Part shown: piece by piece, positions 1-6,844 of the stretch
How positions within the stretch are numbered: position 1 is the stretch's first letter
Layout: every line of letters begins with the position of its first letter
IMG/VR virus record: IMGVR_UViG_3300017714_000197
Span: 1 to 22,323 of that record
Reading direction: 5' to 3' (one strand)
DNA: 22,323 nt
Source of the DNA: a virus
The notes under the pieces: model-generated
What the model was told of the DNA's origin: nothing
The model's database searches: none
The model's input: only the letters and a program-made list of their open reading frames with translations
Made by a program: the position numbers and the translations under genes

Positions 1-1
1 A

Positions 2-829
2 AAGGACCTCGGAACTTGGCAATCCACCCTGACAGATTTTAGATATTTGTCATCTTCGTGGAAGAAAAATTGTGAAGATGAAAGATTGCTCGGCGTTTCG
101 ATGACTGGCATCATGGACTGCGAACGCACCAACGGTAAAGATGCAGGACTTGAAAAATTACTTTGTGAATTGCGTCAAGAGGTGGTCGATGTGAATCGTG
201 AATATTCAAAAAATATTGGAATCGAACAATCCGTGGCAACCACTTGCGTGAAGCCCTCTGGAACTGTCTCACAACTCGTTGACGCGGCTTCTGGCATTCA
301 TGCGAGACACAATCCACATTACATTAGAACCGTTCGTGCGGACAATAAAGACCCTCTCTGTCAATTCATGAAAGACCAAGGTTTCCCACATGAAGCCTGT
401 GTCATGAAGCCAGAAAATGTCACCGTCTTCTCCTTCCCAGTGAAGGCTCCCGAAAATTCTGTTTTCAGAACCGATATGACGGCAATCGAACAATTAGAAC
501 TTTGGTTGAGTTATCAACTATTTTGGACAGAACACAAGCCATCAGTGACAATCACAGTCAAGGAAAATGAATGGTTTGAAGTTGGTGCATGGGTTTGGAA
601 AAATTTAGATAATATTTCAGGAATTTCATTCCTTCCACATTCGGATCACACCTATAAGCAGGCTCCATATCAGGACTGCACGGAGGAAGAATATGAAGAA
701 TTATTAGAAAAATTACCAAAAAGTACAAATTGGTCTTTATTGAAAAATTATGAACAGGAAGATAACACGGCAGGATCCCAAACAATGGCATGTTCTGGAG
801 ATTCCTGCGAAGTCGTAGATTTGTCTTGA
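2..829 (+). CDS. nrdJ: Adenosylcobalamin-dependent (class II) ribonucleotide reductase, C-terminal part
   Basis: Reduces ribonucleotides (probably triphosphates) to deoxyribonucleotides with a B12 cofactor, feeding phage DNA synthesis. The reading frame is open to the left edge (it reads K-D-L-G-T-W-Q-S-T-L-T before the first visible in-frame start), so the 5' part of the gene is outside the window. Family signatures seen are RLLGVSMTGIMD, TCVKPSGTVSQLVDAASGIH, a YIRTVRAD stretch, FSFPVKAPE, EHKPSVTI, GISFLPHSDHTY and a C-terminal CSGDSCEVVDLS containing the expected cysteine pair. These match the monomeric Lactobacillus leichmannii-type triphosphate reductase better than the dimeric NrdJ type. 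The stop codon lies inside the -35 box of the next promoter. Identification is secure; the exact subclass is inferred from motif similarity. Confidence 0.95.
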   Translation, partial: KDLGTWQSTLTDFRYLSSSWKKNCEDERLLGVSMTGIMDCERTNGKDAGLEKLLCELRQEVVDVNREYSKNIGIEQSVATTCVKPSGTVSQLVDAASGIHARHNPHYIRTVRADNKDPLCQFMKDQGFPHEACVMKPENVTVFSFPVKAPENSVFRTDMTAIEQLELWLSYQLFWTEHKPSVTITVKENEWFEVGAWVWKNLDNISGISFLPHSDHTYKQAPYQDCTEEEYEELLEKLPKSTNWSLLKNYEQEDNTAGSQTMACSGDSCEVVDLS

Positions 830-854
830 CAGACGGTATACATACGACTACAAT
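826..854 (+). promoter_or_regulatory. Sigma70-like promoter for the 64-aa protein/porin unit
   Basis: TTGACA and TACAAT are separated by exactly 17 bp. The first ATG with a ribosome binding site is 53 bp downstream. The -35 box overlaps the TGA stop of the reductase gene. Near-consensus boxes suggest recognition by the host housekeeping RNA polymerase. Confidence 0.75.
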
Positions 855-907
855 TTTGATGTCAAACCATCTGACTTTTAGATGGAGCCTAACATAAGGA
901 GAATTAT

Positions 908-1102
908 ATGGCTACTAAGACACCTAACGAATGCCCTACATCGTGTAGTGGCGGTTGCATTTGCAGGTTCCTCTCGCGGATTGGGCTTTGTCGCTCAACC
1001 CTCGTGACCCTTGCCCTCGTCCCTTTCGCATGGGATGGCGTTGAATGGTTCGTCAATTCGATCCGTTCACTCTTCGATCTCGTTTCTGGAGTCGGAGGCT
1101 AA
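908..1102 (+). CDS. Small cysteine-rich membrane protein, unknown
   Basis: 64 residues, not recognised. The start is fixed by AAGGAG six bases upstream of ATG. The N-terminal 30 residues hold five cysteines (9, 13, 17, 19 and 28), followed by a single hydrophobic segment at about residues 30-44 and a short C-terminal tail. It lies one base from the porin gene and shares its promoter, so the two are presumably co-translated. It could be a partner or maturation factor for the barrel, or a small inner-membrane protein; nothing in the sequence decides. Confidence 0.7.
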   Translation: MATKTPNECPTSCSGGCICRFLSRIGLCRSTLVTLALVPFAWDGVEWFVNSIRSLFDLVSGVGG

Positions 1103-1103
1103 T

Positions 1104-1874
1104 ATGGCTTTTGCAAGTGTACTGTGTCTTTCTGCTATTGCCGCAGCAGGAGATATTGAGTTTAGCGGCGTTGGACAAACTGTTGTGACATCTATTGATG
1201 GTGTCGAGACTTTGGATACTCGGTTGTTGCTTGGTGCATACGGCGAATCCAAGGGTGCTGTTTATGGTTTCGCTTTTGAAACCAATGCCGATCTCGACGA
1301 TGCAACACTTTGGGAAGCCTATGTTGGTGCTGATCTCGGTGGTCTTGATGTCACCGTTGGTCGTTTCCAGCGTAACTTTAGTGCTGAACTCGCAATGTCC
1401 GATTACACCTACGGTCTTGGTCTTACCAACTCCAGTGTTTTCGGGCGGAACGGCGTTGTCGTTGACGGCGTGTCGTTCGGAGGAAACGTCGGTGACGCTT
1501 CCTTCTCTTTGGACATCATTGGAGATGATGTCTTTGATGGAGACTCCGTGACTTACGGTGGTCGTGTTGAACTTGGAGCATTGGGCTTCGGTTTCGTCGG
1601 TGAAGATGCGGAAATTTGGACTGTTGACATCTCTGGTGATGACGGTTTCATTTCCTATACCGATGACAATGGCGAATGGGTCGCCGTTGCACAAGGAGTT
1701 TTGTTTACCATTGAAGATACCTTCTCTGGTTATGGTCGTGTCGAATACGATCATCTTGACGAAACCACATTCGCCGTTGGCGGCGTGTGTGAATTCCAAG
1801 AGGGCGTTGCTGCTCTCGTTGAATATGATGATCGGGACGAAGGAATTCGTGCCGGTTTGAGATTCACCTTCTAA
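1104..1874 (+). CDS. Porin-like outer-membrane beta-barrel protein
   Basis: 256 residues, starting at an ATG preceded by CGGAGG. A short hydrophobic leader (MAFASVLCLSAIAAA) ends with an A-A-A signal-peptidase-like site before GDIEFSG. The rest alternates polar and hydrophobic residues in many short strands with Gly and aromatic residues, including GADLGGLDVTVGRFQ, which is typical of porin strands, and it ends in R-F-T-F, the C-terminal Phe that the Bam machinery recognises. It is strongly acidic. I infer a barrel of about 12-16 strands in the host outer membrane. It has its own promoter and terminator, like a moron. The known precedent is the Lc porin of lambdoid phage PA-2, which replaces host porins and blocks superinfection. 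A virion role cannot be excluded. Confidence 0.75.
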   Translation: MAFASVLCLSAIAAAGDIEFSGVGQTVVTSIDGVETLDTRLLLGAYGESKGAVYGFAFETNADLDDATLWEAYVGADLGGLDVTVGRFQRNFSAELAMSDYTYGLGLTNSSVFGRNGVVVDGVSFGGNVGDASFSLDIIGDDVFDGDSVTYGGRVELGALGFGFVGEDAEIWTVDISGDDGFISYTDDNGEWVAVAQGVLFTIEDTFSGYGRVEYDHLDETTFAVGGVCEFQEGVAALVEYDDRDEGIRAGLRFTF

Positions 1875-1895
1875 AAAAGGTTTGCTTATGTAGAG

Positions 1896-1924
1896 AACAG
1901 CCCATCGAAAGGTGGGCTGTTTTC
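1896..1924 (+). terminator. Rho-independent terminator after the porin gene
   Basis: AACAGCCCA and TGGGCTGTT form a perfect 9-bp stem around an 8-base loop, ending in TTTTC. It is 22 bases after the porin stop and closes the unit that begins with the promoter at 826. Confidence 0.85.
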
Positions 1925-1938
1925 GCATACATACTTGT

Positions 1939-2229
1939 ATGGGATTCAATAGAGAACTGATTGACGAAGAATTTGAAGCGTTGCTCAAGCAAGACACCTT
2001 TAGCGGTGATTTTGATTTTGGGTTTGCGGACGAAGTTGAGGTATCTGAAGTTTCTGGTGCAGCAAATGATGCGAAAGAACAGTTGGACAAACTTGAAAAG
2101 TTGATCCTACCAATTCTTTATAATCTAAAAAAGAATCCAGAGAAAGATTATATTGTGTGGGATGGTGCGAAAAGATCTGCTGCATGTGAAGCACAAATTC
2201 AAAGGATTCTCGAAATCACAAGGTTATGA
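1939..2229 (+). CDS. Acidic protein of unknown function
   Basis: 96 residues, not recognised. The N-terminal half is acidic (FNRELIDEEFEALLKQ, then D-F-D-F-G-F-A-D-E). The C-terminal half is predicted helical (KEQLDKLEKLILPILYNLKK) and ends near RSAACEAQIQRILEITRL. No Shine-Dalgarno sequence precedes the chosen ATG, which lies only 15 bases after the porin terminator, so the transcript may start very close by or reach it by read-through. Its TGA overlaps the next ATG by four bases, indicating translational coupling with the resolvase operon. Confidence 0.65.
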   Translation: MGFNRELIDEEFEALLKQDTFSGDFDFGFADEVEVSEVSGAANDAKEQLDKLEKLILPILYNLKKNPEKDYIVWDGAKRSAACEAQIQRILEITRL

Positions 2230-2459
2230 AGGTAAGAAAGTTTTTAGTTGATATGTGGAATGGAAGAACGCAACAAGAATTAGAAAGTTATATCTCAGAT
2301 GTATGGAACGGTCGCACCGGAGTAGGGGATGCGGTCAAGATAATGATCGACACCGCATCGAAAGGTAAGATCAAACAATGTGGAGGCTGCATAAAACGAC
2401 AGCAATATTTGAATGAACTCTTCTCAAAATCAAAAAAGAATATCAATAGCCGGGATTGA
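2226..2459 (+). CDS. Small CxxC protein with internal heptad repeat, unknown
   Basis: 77 residues, ATGA-coupled to the gene before it and overlapping the resolvase gene by 47 bases. It contains a near-repeat, DMWNGRT at residues 9-15 and DVWNGRT at 25-31. Near the C-terminus is CGGCIKRQQYLNELF, a C-x2-C followed by a basic helix, which may bind zinc or pair with a protein. Similar short CGGC(K/R)-type proteins occur in marine phages as far as I recall, without a known function. Confidence 0.65.
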   Translation: MKVRKFLVDMWNGRTQQELESYISDVWNGRTGVGDAVKIMIDTASKGKIKQCGGCIKRQQYLNELFSKSKKNINSRD

Positions 2460-3006
2460 TTACTCGCTCAACGGACCTTGTGTTTGTGTATTTTGTGGGG
2501 ACGATAAGTTCTCATACAAACAATGTTCTTTTTATTATTTGACAAATACAAAAAACGTAACTGGAGTTTTCAAGTATCGATTCCACGGTGAACTTTTCAA
2601 CGAATTCAATCATGAGTGTCAACGATATGATTCGATCTCTGATTGGGCAGTTGATAAAGTTTTAGGTTGTAACTATGTTGGTCTAGAAGGATACGCATAC
2701 GGAGCCTCGGGTCGTGCCATATTTCAGATTGCAGAGAACTGTGGACTTCTCAAATATAAACTATGGGAAGCCGGTATCACAGTCGATGTGATCGCACCTA
2801 CAAAAATAAAAAAAGAAGCAACGGGAAAAGGCAACTCTGACAAGCGTAAAATGGTTGATGCTTTCCACCTAGACACGGGTGTAGATTTACAGAAACTTAT
2901 AACGCCAAAACGGGCAACCATAGGGTCACCCGTTTCAGACATTGCTGATGCTTATTTTATTTGCAAGTCTGCTTACGAGGCTTACGCAAAAATTCAAACC
3001 AGATAA
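2413..3006 (+). CDS. RuvC-like Holliday junction resolvase/nuclease
   Basis: 197 residues. It probably cleaves branched DNA before packaging, the job done by endonuclease VII (gp49) in T4. RuvC-fold signatures are in order: I-A-G-I-D16-Y-S-L-N-G (first catalytic Asp on strand 1), VGLE92GYAYG (second acid), a basic segment PTKIKKEATGKGNSDKRKM at about 130-147 that matches the RuvC K..tGkG..K motif, and the final acids in SD176IAD179AYF. It overlaps the preceding gene by 47 bases and is the last plus-strand gene. Convergence with the minus strand follows after 12 bases. Fold assignment is strong; substrate is inferred. Confidence 0.85.
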   Translation: MNSSQNQKRISIAGIDYSLNGPCVCVFCGDDKFSYKQCSFYYLTNTKNVTGVFKYRFHGELFNEFNHECQRYDSISDWAVDKVLGCNYVGLEGYAYGASGRAIFQIAENCGLLKYKLWEAGITVDVIAPTKIKKEATGKGNSDKRKMVDAFHLDTGVDLQKLITPKRATIGSPVSDIADAYFICKSAYEAYAKIQTR

Positions 3007-3018
3007 GATAACCCGAGA

Positions 3019-3273
3019 CTACGAGGGCAATAGCCCATCCAAATATAGCCACGGGTCCGAAACTTTTTTTGAGGCATTTTCCTCCATACGCTGGTAGGTG
3101 TCAACTCCAAGAGCATCACCTGCACCAAGTAGACCAACCGTTTCGATTTGTGTTGCAGAGTCAAGTGTGTGGTAAGTGTAAGGCTCACCGTTTTCATCAA
3201 CAGTGACGAATGGCTCTTTTACACTTTGCACGCTTGAACATCCAATGAGAAAAAGAATCGCCAAATATCTCAT
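3019..3273 (-). CDS. Small predicted lipoprotein, possible o-spanin
   Basis: 84 residues. The N-terminus MRYLAILFLIGCSS is a lipoprotein signal with a lipobox L-I-G-C; Cys12 would be lipidated. The remainder is polar, with no repeat or recognised domain. The start overlaps the stop of the upstream membrane protein gene by four bases (ATGA). A small membrane protein followed by a small lipoprotein, downstream of a holin-like gene, recalls an i-spanin/o-spanin pair, but there is no sequence match to known spanins. Confidence 0.7.
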   Translation of the reverse strand: MRYLAILFLIGCSSVQSVKEPFVTVDENGEPYTYHTLDSATQIETVGLLGAGDALGVDTYQRMEENASKKVSDPWLYLDGLLPS

Positions 3274-3509
3274 CGAGGAACTCTTTCCTTTGGTGTCTCC
3301 GTTCGCTGCATATGCTCACGAAGTTTTTTTCGCCTCTCTCTTTTTTCAAGTAGTACAGGCTTCCCGACTTCTTTCAATAATCTATCGTGGACACGATGTT
3401 CAACTTCTATAACTGCGTACTTGTATCCACCGGCAAAGCCAATCACTACACCCAAAATAAAGATACAAACTCTTTTCAAAATAATACATTCATGCTTACA
3501 ATCGCTCAT
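3270..3509 (-). CDS. Single-pass membrane protein, possible i-spanin
   Basis: 79 residues. One hydrophobic segment at about residues 14-31 (CIFILGVVIGFAGGYKYAV) is followed by a charged, helical, Arg/Lys/Glu-rich tail that might form a coiled coil. It is coupled by four-base overlaps to both neighbours, the SNase gene upstream and the lipoprotein gene downstream. The heavy positive charge of the tail fits a cytoplasmic tail as well as a periplasmic spanin arm, so the spanin idea is tentative. Confidence 0.65.
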   Translation of the reverse strand: MSDCKHECIILKRVCIFILGVVIGFAGGYKYAVIEVEHRVHDRLLKEVGKPVLLEKRERRKKLREHMQRTETPKERVPR

Positions 3510-3943
3510 GTGATTCCCCTTATTTCTCTAAGTTCTTGGAAGTCTTTTTTCTTGGTTCCACCATCGTATTCCCAAGCATAACCTTCCTGAATCATTCGCT
3601 CATTGATTGATTCGGTTTCGTCACCGATATACAGCCAACCAAGAAGCCTACCATATTTGCCCACACCGCCATCAAGTTCGGTGCGAATTACTAAATCATC
3701 TTCACCAGAAATTGCACCATCAAGTTCTCCTGTCAACCAATCGGTTGCATCTTGACCGAGTTTCTTTTCTTCAAGATCCCGTGTTCTCTTTTCGGGAGTA
3801 TCAACACCTGCGATACGAACACGTTCCTTTTTATAAAGATCAAAACCCAAGTCGATGATGACATCGATGGTATCACCGTCAAGAACTTTGACGATTTCGG
3901 TAACTCTAAAGTTATAGCACGACTTTCTATTTGGTGGTATCAT
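3506..3943 (-). CDS. Staphylococcal-nuclease-like (SNase) thermonuclease
   Basis: 145 residues. Calcium-dependent sugar-nonspecific nuclease fold. Seen: VLDGDTIDVIIDLG with D22/D24, RVRIAGVDTPE with Arg43 and D48-T-P-E51, and GKYGRLLGWLY with Arg99, corresponding to the catalytic Arg35/Glu43/Arg87 set of the staphylococcal enzyme. Also INERMIQEGYAWEY, a family-typical segment. No signal peptide is present, so it acts in the cytoplasm or leaves with lysis. Such nucleases are common in cyanophages and other marine phages and may degrade host DNA for nucleotide recycling. It lies between a holin-like gene and small membrane protein genes, with an ATGA overlap downstream. Confidence 0.9.
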   Translation of the reverse strand: MIPPNRKSCYNFRVTEIVKVLDGDTIDVIIDLGFDLYKKERVRIAGVDTPEKRTRDLEEKKLGQDATDWLTGELDGAISGEDDLVIRTELDGGVGKYGRLLGWLYIGDETESINERMIQEGYAWEYDGGTKKKDFQELREIRGIT

Positions 3944-3950
3944 TTACTTT

Positions 3951-4397
3951 TTACTTTCCTCTGACTGCGGTTCCGAAGTAGAATCCAACGATGGTAACGA
4001 GAATCTGCCTATTTTCTTCTGTGTATAGGTAACCCTCGACCGGGGTATAAGTTCTTACCTTTTCCTCACCGAACAAACCGAGCAAGTCCCATGGCTTGTA
4101 GACGGTTTGTTCATGCTCGACCACGGTGGTTACACCGTCGCTGAATGCAATAATAAACGGAGCGATGATAGTGCCAAACATAATACAAAGCACGATGAAT
4201 CGACGAACCAGTTTACCTGCGTCAATTGATACACGGCCTACGGCAGCATTCGCATGTTCGTTTTCTTTTTCGGCTGTACCCATCGCCATCTTCCATCGCT
4301 CTTGCTCTTGGGCACGACGTTCAGCCATTGCTTTGAATAGGAATCCTGTCGCCGATCCTGCCATCAGCGAAAGAAAATCAGGTGATAAAAAATCCAT
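3951..4397 (-). CDS. Holin-like membrane protein (3-TM type)
   Basis: 148 residues with three hydrophobic segments: about 8-24, 67-86 (FIVLCIMFGTIIAPFIIAF) and 131-146 (ILVTIVGFYFGTAVRG). A charged helical linker follows the first. The spacing and the closing V-G-F-Y-F-G-T-A-x-R motif resemble the three-TM holin family known from gene transfer agents and marine phages, which make inner-membrane lesions for lysis. The start has AGGAG nine bases upstream. No endolysin gene is visible in this window, so the lysis role rests on topology and motif only. Confidence 0.55.
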   Translation of the reverse strand: MDFLSPDFLSLMAGSATGFLFKAMAERRAQEQERWKMAMGTAEKENEHANAAVGRVSIDAGKLVRRFIVLCIMFGTIIAPFIIAFSDGVTTVVEHEQTVYKPWDLLGLFGEEKVRTYTPVEGYLYTEENRQILVTIVGFYFGTAVRGK

Positions 4398-4398
4398 G

Positions 4399-5007
4399 TT
4401 AGTTTCTCCTGTTATGTTTCAAGCGTTGGTCGTTGTACCTTCTTCTGTACAAAGAAAGTTCACCAGAATCTTCATCTTGAATAACAACAGGTTTGTTTGG
4501 ATTTCTAAGAGAATATGACCTAACAGTATTGGGTAATTCCTCTTCAAACCTACCAAATTTTCGCTTTTTCTTACTTCTAAGACGATTGTAAAGTTTATTT
4601 GGAATACGGAATCGAGGATTGCCCATCAAAACTTTGTTGAATCCACCGACTCGATCAAAAGATCCACTCGTATTTGTATACGGTGCGTCTGCTTTCGACG
4701 CATTGGCAATTGCACCAGTTCCCATTTCTTCAAAAAGAACCACATACCCATGTTTGATATGAGTGTCTAGTTCTGACTTTGAAATAAGTTTGGCTTCGCC
4801 GCGATCTTTACTAAAAACAATTGATTGATCTTTTGTTTTTTGTCTTTTTAGATTAGCGACGGATCTTCGCAACTCTGTTGGAAGAGTTGCAAAATTATCA
4901 AGTGTTTCGGGGGATTCAATGTAAGAGGGAATAGCAGGAACCGCTCCGCCGTATACTGCTTCCGCGATGGTTTGAAGATTTCTTTTTATATTTCTATATG
5001 GTTTCAT
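4399..5007 (-). CDS. Unknown basic protein with capsid-targeting-like N-terminus
   Basis: 202 residues, not recognised. The ATG is preceded by AAGGAA and overlaps the upstream stop by one base (TGATG). Residues 14-17 read I-A-E-A, the same tetrapeptide at which the T4 prohead protease cuts internal proteins, after a basic amphipathic leader (MKPYRNIKRNLQT). The middle is mixed, with a GTGAIANA stretch, and the C-terminal third is strongly basic (RLRSKKKRKFGRF, RRRYNDQRLKHNRRN), which would suit contact with packaged DNA. It is probably a virion or head-interior protein (inference). Confidence 0.7.
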   Translation of the reverse strand: MKPYRNIKRNLQTIAEAVYGGAVPAIPSYIESPETLDNFATLPTELRRSVANLKRQKTKDQSIVFSKDRGEAKLISKSELDTHIKHGYVVLFEEMGTGAIANASKADAPYTNTSGSFDRVGGFNKVLMGNPRFRIPNKLYNRLRSKKKRKFGRFEEELPNTVRSYSLRNPNKPVVIQDEDSGELSLYRRRYNDQRLKHNRRN

Positions 5008-5387
5008 CAAACGTTCCTTAGAGTATTTATCACTTTCGCATCTAGAGGAATATCCAAAAGATTGATTGAATCTAGTGAGTCCTCTGGAAGAAAGTTCAAA
5101 TACACAAGGAAGGTTTTTAGTAATGAGTATTGGTCATCATCCAATCGATTGAAAAGCATTCTTGTCGCGGCAGGAAGCCCGAACACATTGTGAAGAATGA
5201 TAATATGATTGAGAATTAGACGTTCCCTTAGAATACCAGATGTATTGTAACGGTTGAACAATCGCTTGATGTATTTTATGCGATTGAAATCCTCTTGAAA
5301 CTCGTCAAGTCCTTTGCAGGAAGGATTATCATAATTTTTCATAGCGTAGCGAATGATATTATCATCATTCAGTTCAAAAAATTCCAT
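5007..5387 (-). CDS. Conserved phage protein of unknown function
   Basis: 126 residues from MEFFELNDDN. The frame stays open further upstream but would run deep into the previous gene. It is all-helical and rich in Leu/Asn/Ile: IIRYAMKNYDNPSCKG, then FNRIKYIKRLFNRY, GILRERLILNHIIILHNVFG, and a C-terminal DAKVINTLRNV. From memory, proteins of this layout (FKYIKRL..R.. followed by LRERLILNH) recur in T4-like marine myoviruses next to structural genes, without assigned function. It sits among virion-type genes. Confidence 0.75.
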   Translation of the reverse strand: MEFFELNDDNIIRYAMKNYDNPSCKGLDEFQEDFNRIKYIKRLFNRYNTSGILRERLILNHIIILHNVFGLPAATRMLFNRLDDDQYSLLKTFLVYLNFLPEDSLDSINLLDIPLDAKVINTLRNV

Positions 5388-5394
5388 AATGTTA

Positions 5395-5898
5395 TCACTT
5401 GAATGTTGCTTTGATGATGTATCCTCTTTGTACAGGCTCAAAGTTGAAGACAACTGTGGTGTAGGGAAGCGTCGTTTCAATTCGTTCGGTTCCCGTCGCT
5501 GAAGTCACCAGATCATCAATAAATTTATCAGCGTCAGACTTTGGTTCACCAAGTCTGTGACCATAAAAGTTCAGTTGAGATTCCAAAGTTCCAGAAGGAA
5601 CGGCTTCTCTCACGATTTTTGGATCAAGATCATAGGAAAGACCACTAATGTTTAGCATGGCTCTTGCCTTTGACAATGCACCAACAACGTCACTCTGAAT
5701 ACCAGCAAGAACGTTATTGAGTCCAGTCAAAATCTCATCCAAGTTTACTGAATTTGCATAAGGCGTGTTTGCACCATTCGCAAAGCCACCAAGATCAGCA
5801 CCAGCAATATCACCAAGGTTACCACCATTAGCATACGCTGTTGGTCCTTGATAATAGTTTTCAGTAATATAATTTTTGATGTCTTTGAACGATTTCAT
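5395..5898 (-). CDS. Unknown virion-type protein with capsid-targeting-like N-terminus
   Basis: 167 residues, not recognised. It starts MKSFKDIKNYITENYYQG: a basic-aromatic leader with I11-T-E13, which fits the (L/I)-x-E prohead protease consensus. A Gly/Asn/Ala-rich low-complexity stretch follows (residues about 18-52, several N-G and A-N-G units), then a helical section (LNNVLAGIQSDVVGALSKA) and a beta-rich C-terminus. It lies four bases after the proline-rich protein gene, in the same transcription unit. Confidence 0.7.
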   Translation of the reverse strand: MKSFKDIKNYITENYYQGPTAYANGGNLGDIAGADLGGFANGANTPYANSVNLDEILTGLNNVLAGIQSDVVGALSKARAMLNISGLSYDLDPKIVREAVPSGTLESQLNFYGHRLGEPKSDADKFIDDLVTSATGTERIETTLPYTTVVFNFEPVQRGYIIKATFK

Positions 5899-5902
5899 TC
5901 AA

Positions 5903-6817
5903 TCACATGCCCTTCTGTTGCTTGAGTTGATTGAACATTTTATCAATCATTGCAAGCATACTTTCGTCATCCATAGCATCCACCATAGCGTTCATTTCTT
6001 CTTCTCTTGGTCTGAAGGACGGTGAGGGATTGAAGACGGGTCCGCCATCGGGCTGAACCATTGGTCCACCGGGAACAGATCCCGGTTGTACGGCTGGATT
6101 CATTGGATTAGGACCGGGGGGAACGGGCATCCGAAGCGGTGCGTCAGGATCAACTCCGAATGGCAACTCAGGTCTGGGTTGCGGTGGGCGACCGGAAGGA
6201 GCCATAGGTGGGGTAAGTGTGGGTGGGTTGTATACAGGTGATCCCGGCAATCCACCATGAACTGGAACATTGGGGTTGATTGGCTGGGGGTCAATCATGT
6301 CAGGAATCCCGTCACCATCCATGTCAGAGTCAAAAGGACTCACATTGTCGGGGATTTGCTCAGGGAACATTGGTGTTCCGAAAGGAAAGCCCGATGGTCT
6401 GCCAGCAGGATCAAACATCTCTGCCTCCGCACCACCTCTACGCATCATGCCATAACCTTCACTCAACTTCTCTTGCTTGGATTGAACAGATTCCACGAGT
6501 TTGTTGAAAACTTCTTTGTGATTGTGCGCACGAAGGACTTCTCTTTCGAAAGCAGTGGCATTCGCAGCAGTCAGTTGCTGACCATTTTGTTTTGCGTGTT
6601 CCATGAGATACTTATTGATCATTCTCTTCATGTCTTCCCAAGTTTGTGCGTTTTCACGCAACTCCATAGCAACAGAGAGAATGTCTTCTTCTGTGATGGT
6701 TTCTGGAAGTTTGATGGTCTTTTTATCTTTATTAGACAAAACACCCTTCACTGCGTCCATAAGTGAACTAGTTTGTGAGGCTTTGCTAAATGGTCCGCTG
6801 GGTGAAAAACTTTGCAT
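5903..6817 (-). CDS. Proline-rich protein with a thrombospondin-3-type calcium repeat
   Basis: 304 residues. Residues 1-130 are helical and charged. Residues 137-270 are extremely rich in Pro and Gly (PPQPRPELPFG, PVPPGPNPMNP), and the last 35 residues form an acidic helix. Residues 163-177 read DSDMDGDGIPDMIDP, the D-x-D-x-D-G-D-G-I-P-D pattern of thrombospondin type-3/OmpA-linker calcium loops. GGAG lies six bases before ATG. It is probably an extended virion or surface protein. L37-P-E39 and I41-T-E43 could be protease sites. TSP3 loops are common in secreted planctomycete proteins and I know no T4 structural protein with one. Confidence 0.75.
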   Translation of the reverse strand: MQSFSPSGPFSKASQTSSLMDAVKGVLSNKDKKTIKLPETITEEDILSVAMELRENAQTWEDMKRMINKYLMEHAKQNGQQLTAANATAFEREVLRAHNHKEVFNKLVESVQSKQEKLSEGYGMMRRGGAEAEMFDPAGRPSGFPFGTPMFPEQIPDNVSPFDSDMDGDGIPDMIDPQPINPNVPVHGGLPGSPVYNPPTLTPPMAPSGRPPQPRPELPFGVDPDAPLRMPVPPGPNPMNPAVQPGSVPGGPMVQPDGGPVFNPSPSFRPREEEMNAMVDAMDDESMLAMIDKMFNQLKQQKGM

Positions 6818-6844
6818 GGAATACTCCTGTTCCCTTTATGTATA

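Noticed and set aside
1053-2090. Long 345-codon open frame on the minus strand opposite the porin gene
   Set aside because: The plus-strand frame has a ribosome binding site, signal peptide, barrel pattern, promoter and terminator; the minus-strand product is Ser/Thr/Asn-rich with no family features and crosses the terminator.
3007-3018. Bidirectional terminator at the convergent junction
   Set aside because: The 12-base gap and its surroundings hold no inverted repeat with a T-tract on either strand.
6257-6766. Open frame on the plus strand opposite the proline-rich protein gene
   Set aside because: It is a shadow of a strongly biased Pro/Gly coding frame; no ribosome binding site and no recognisable protein.
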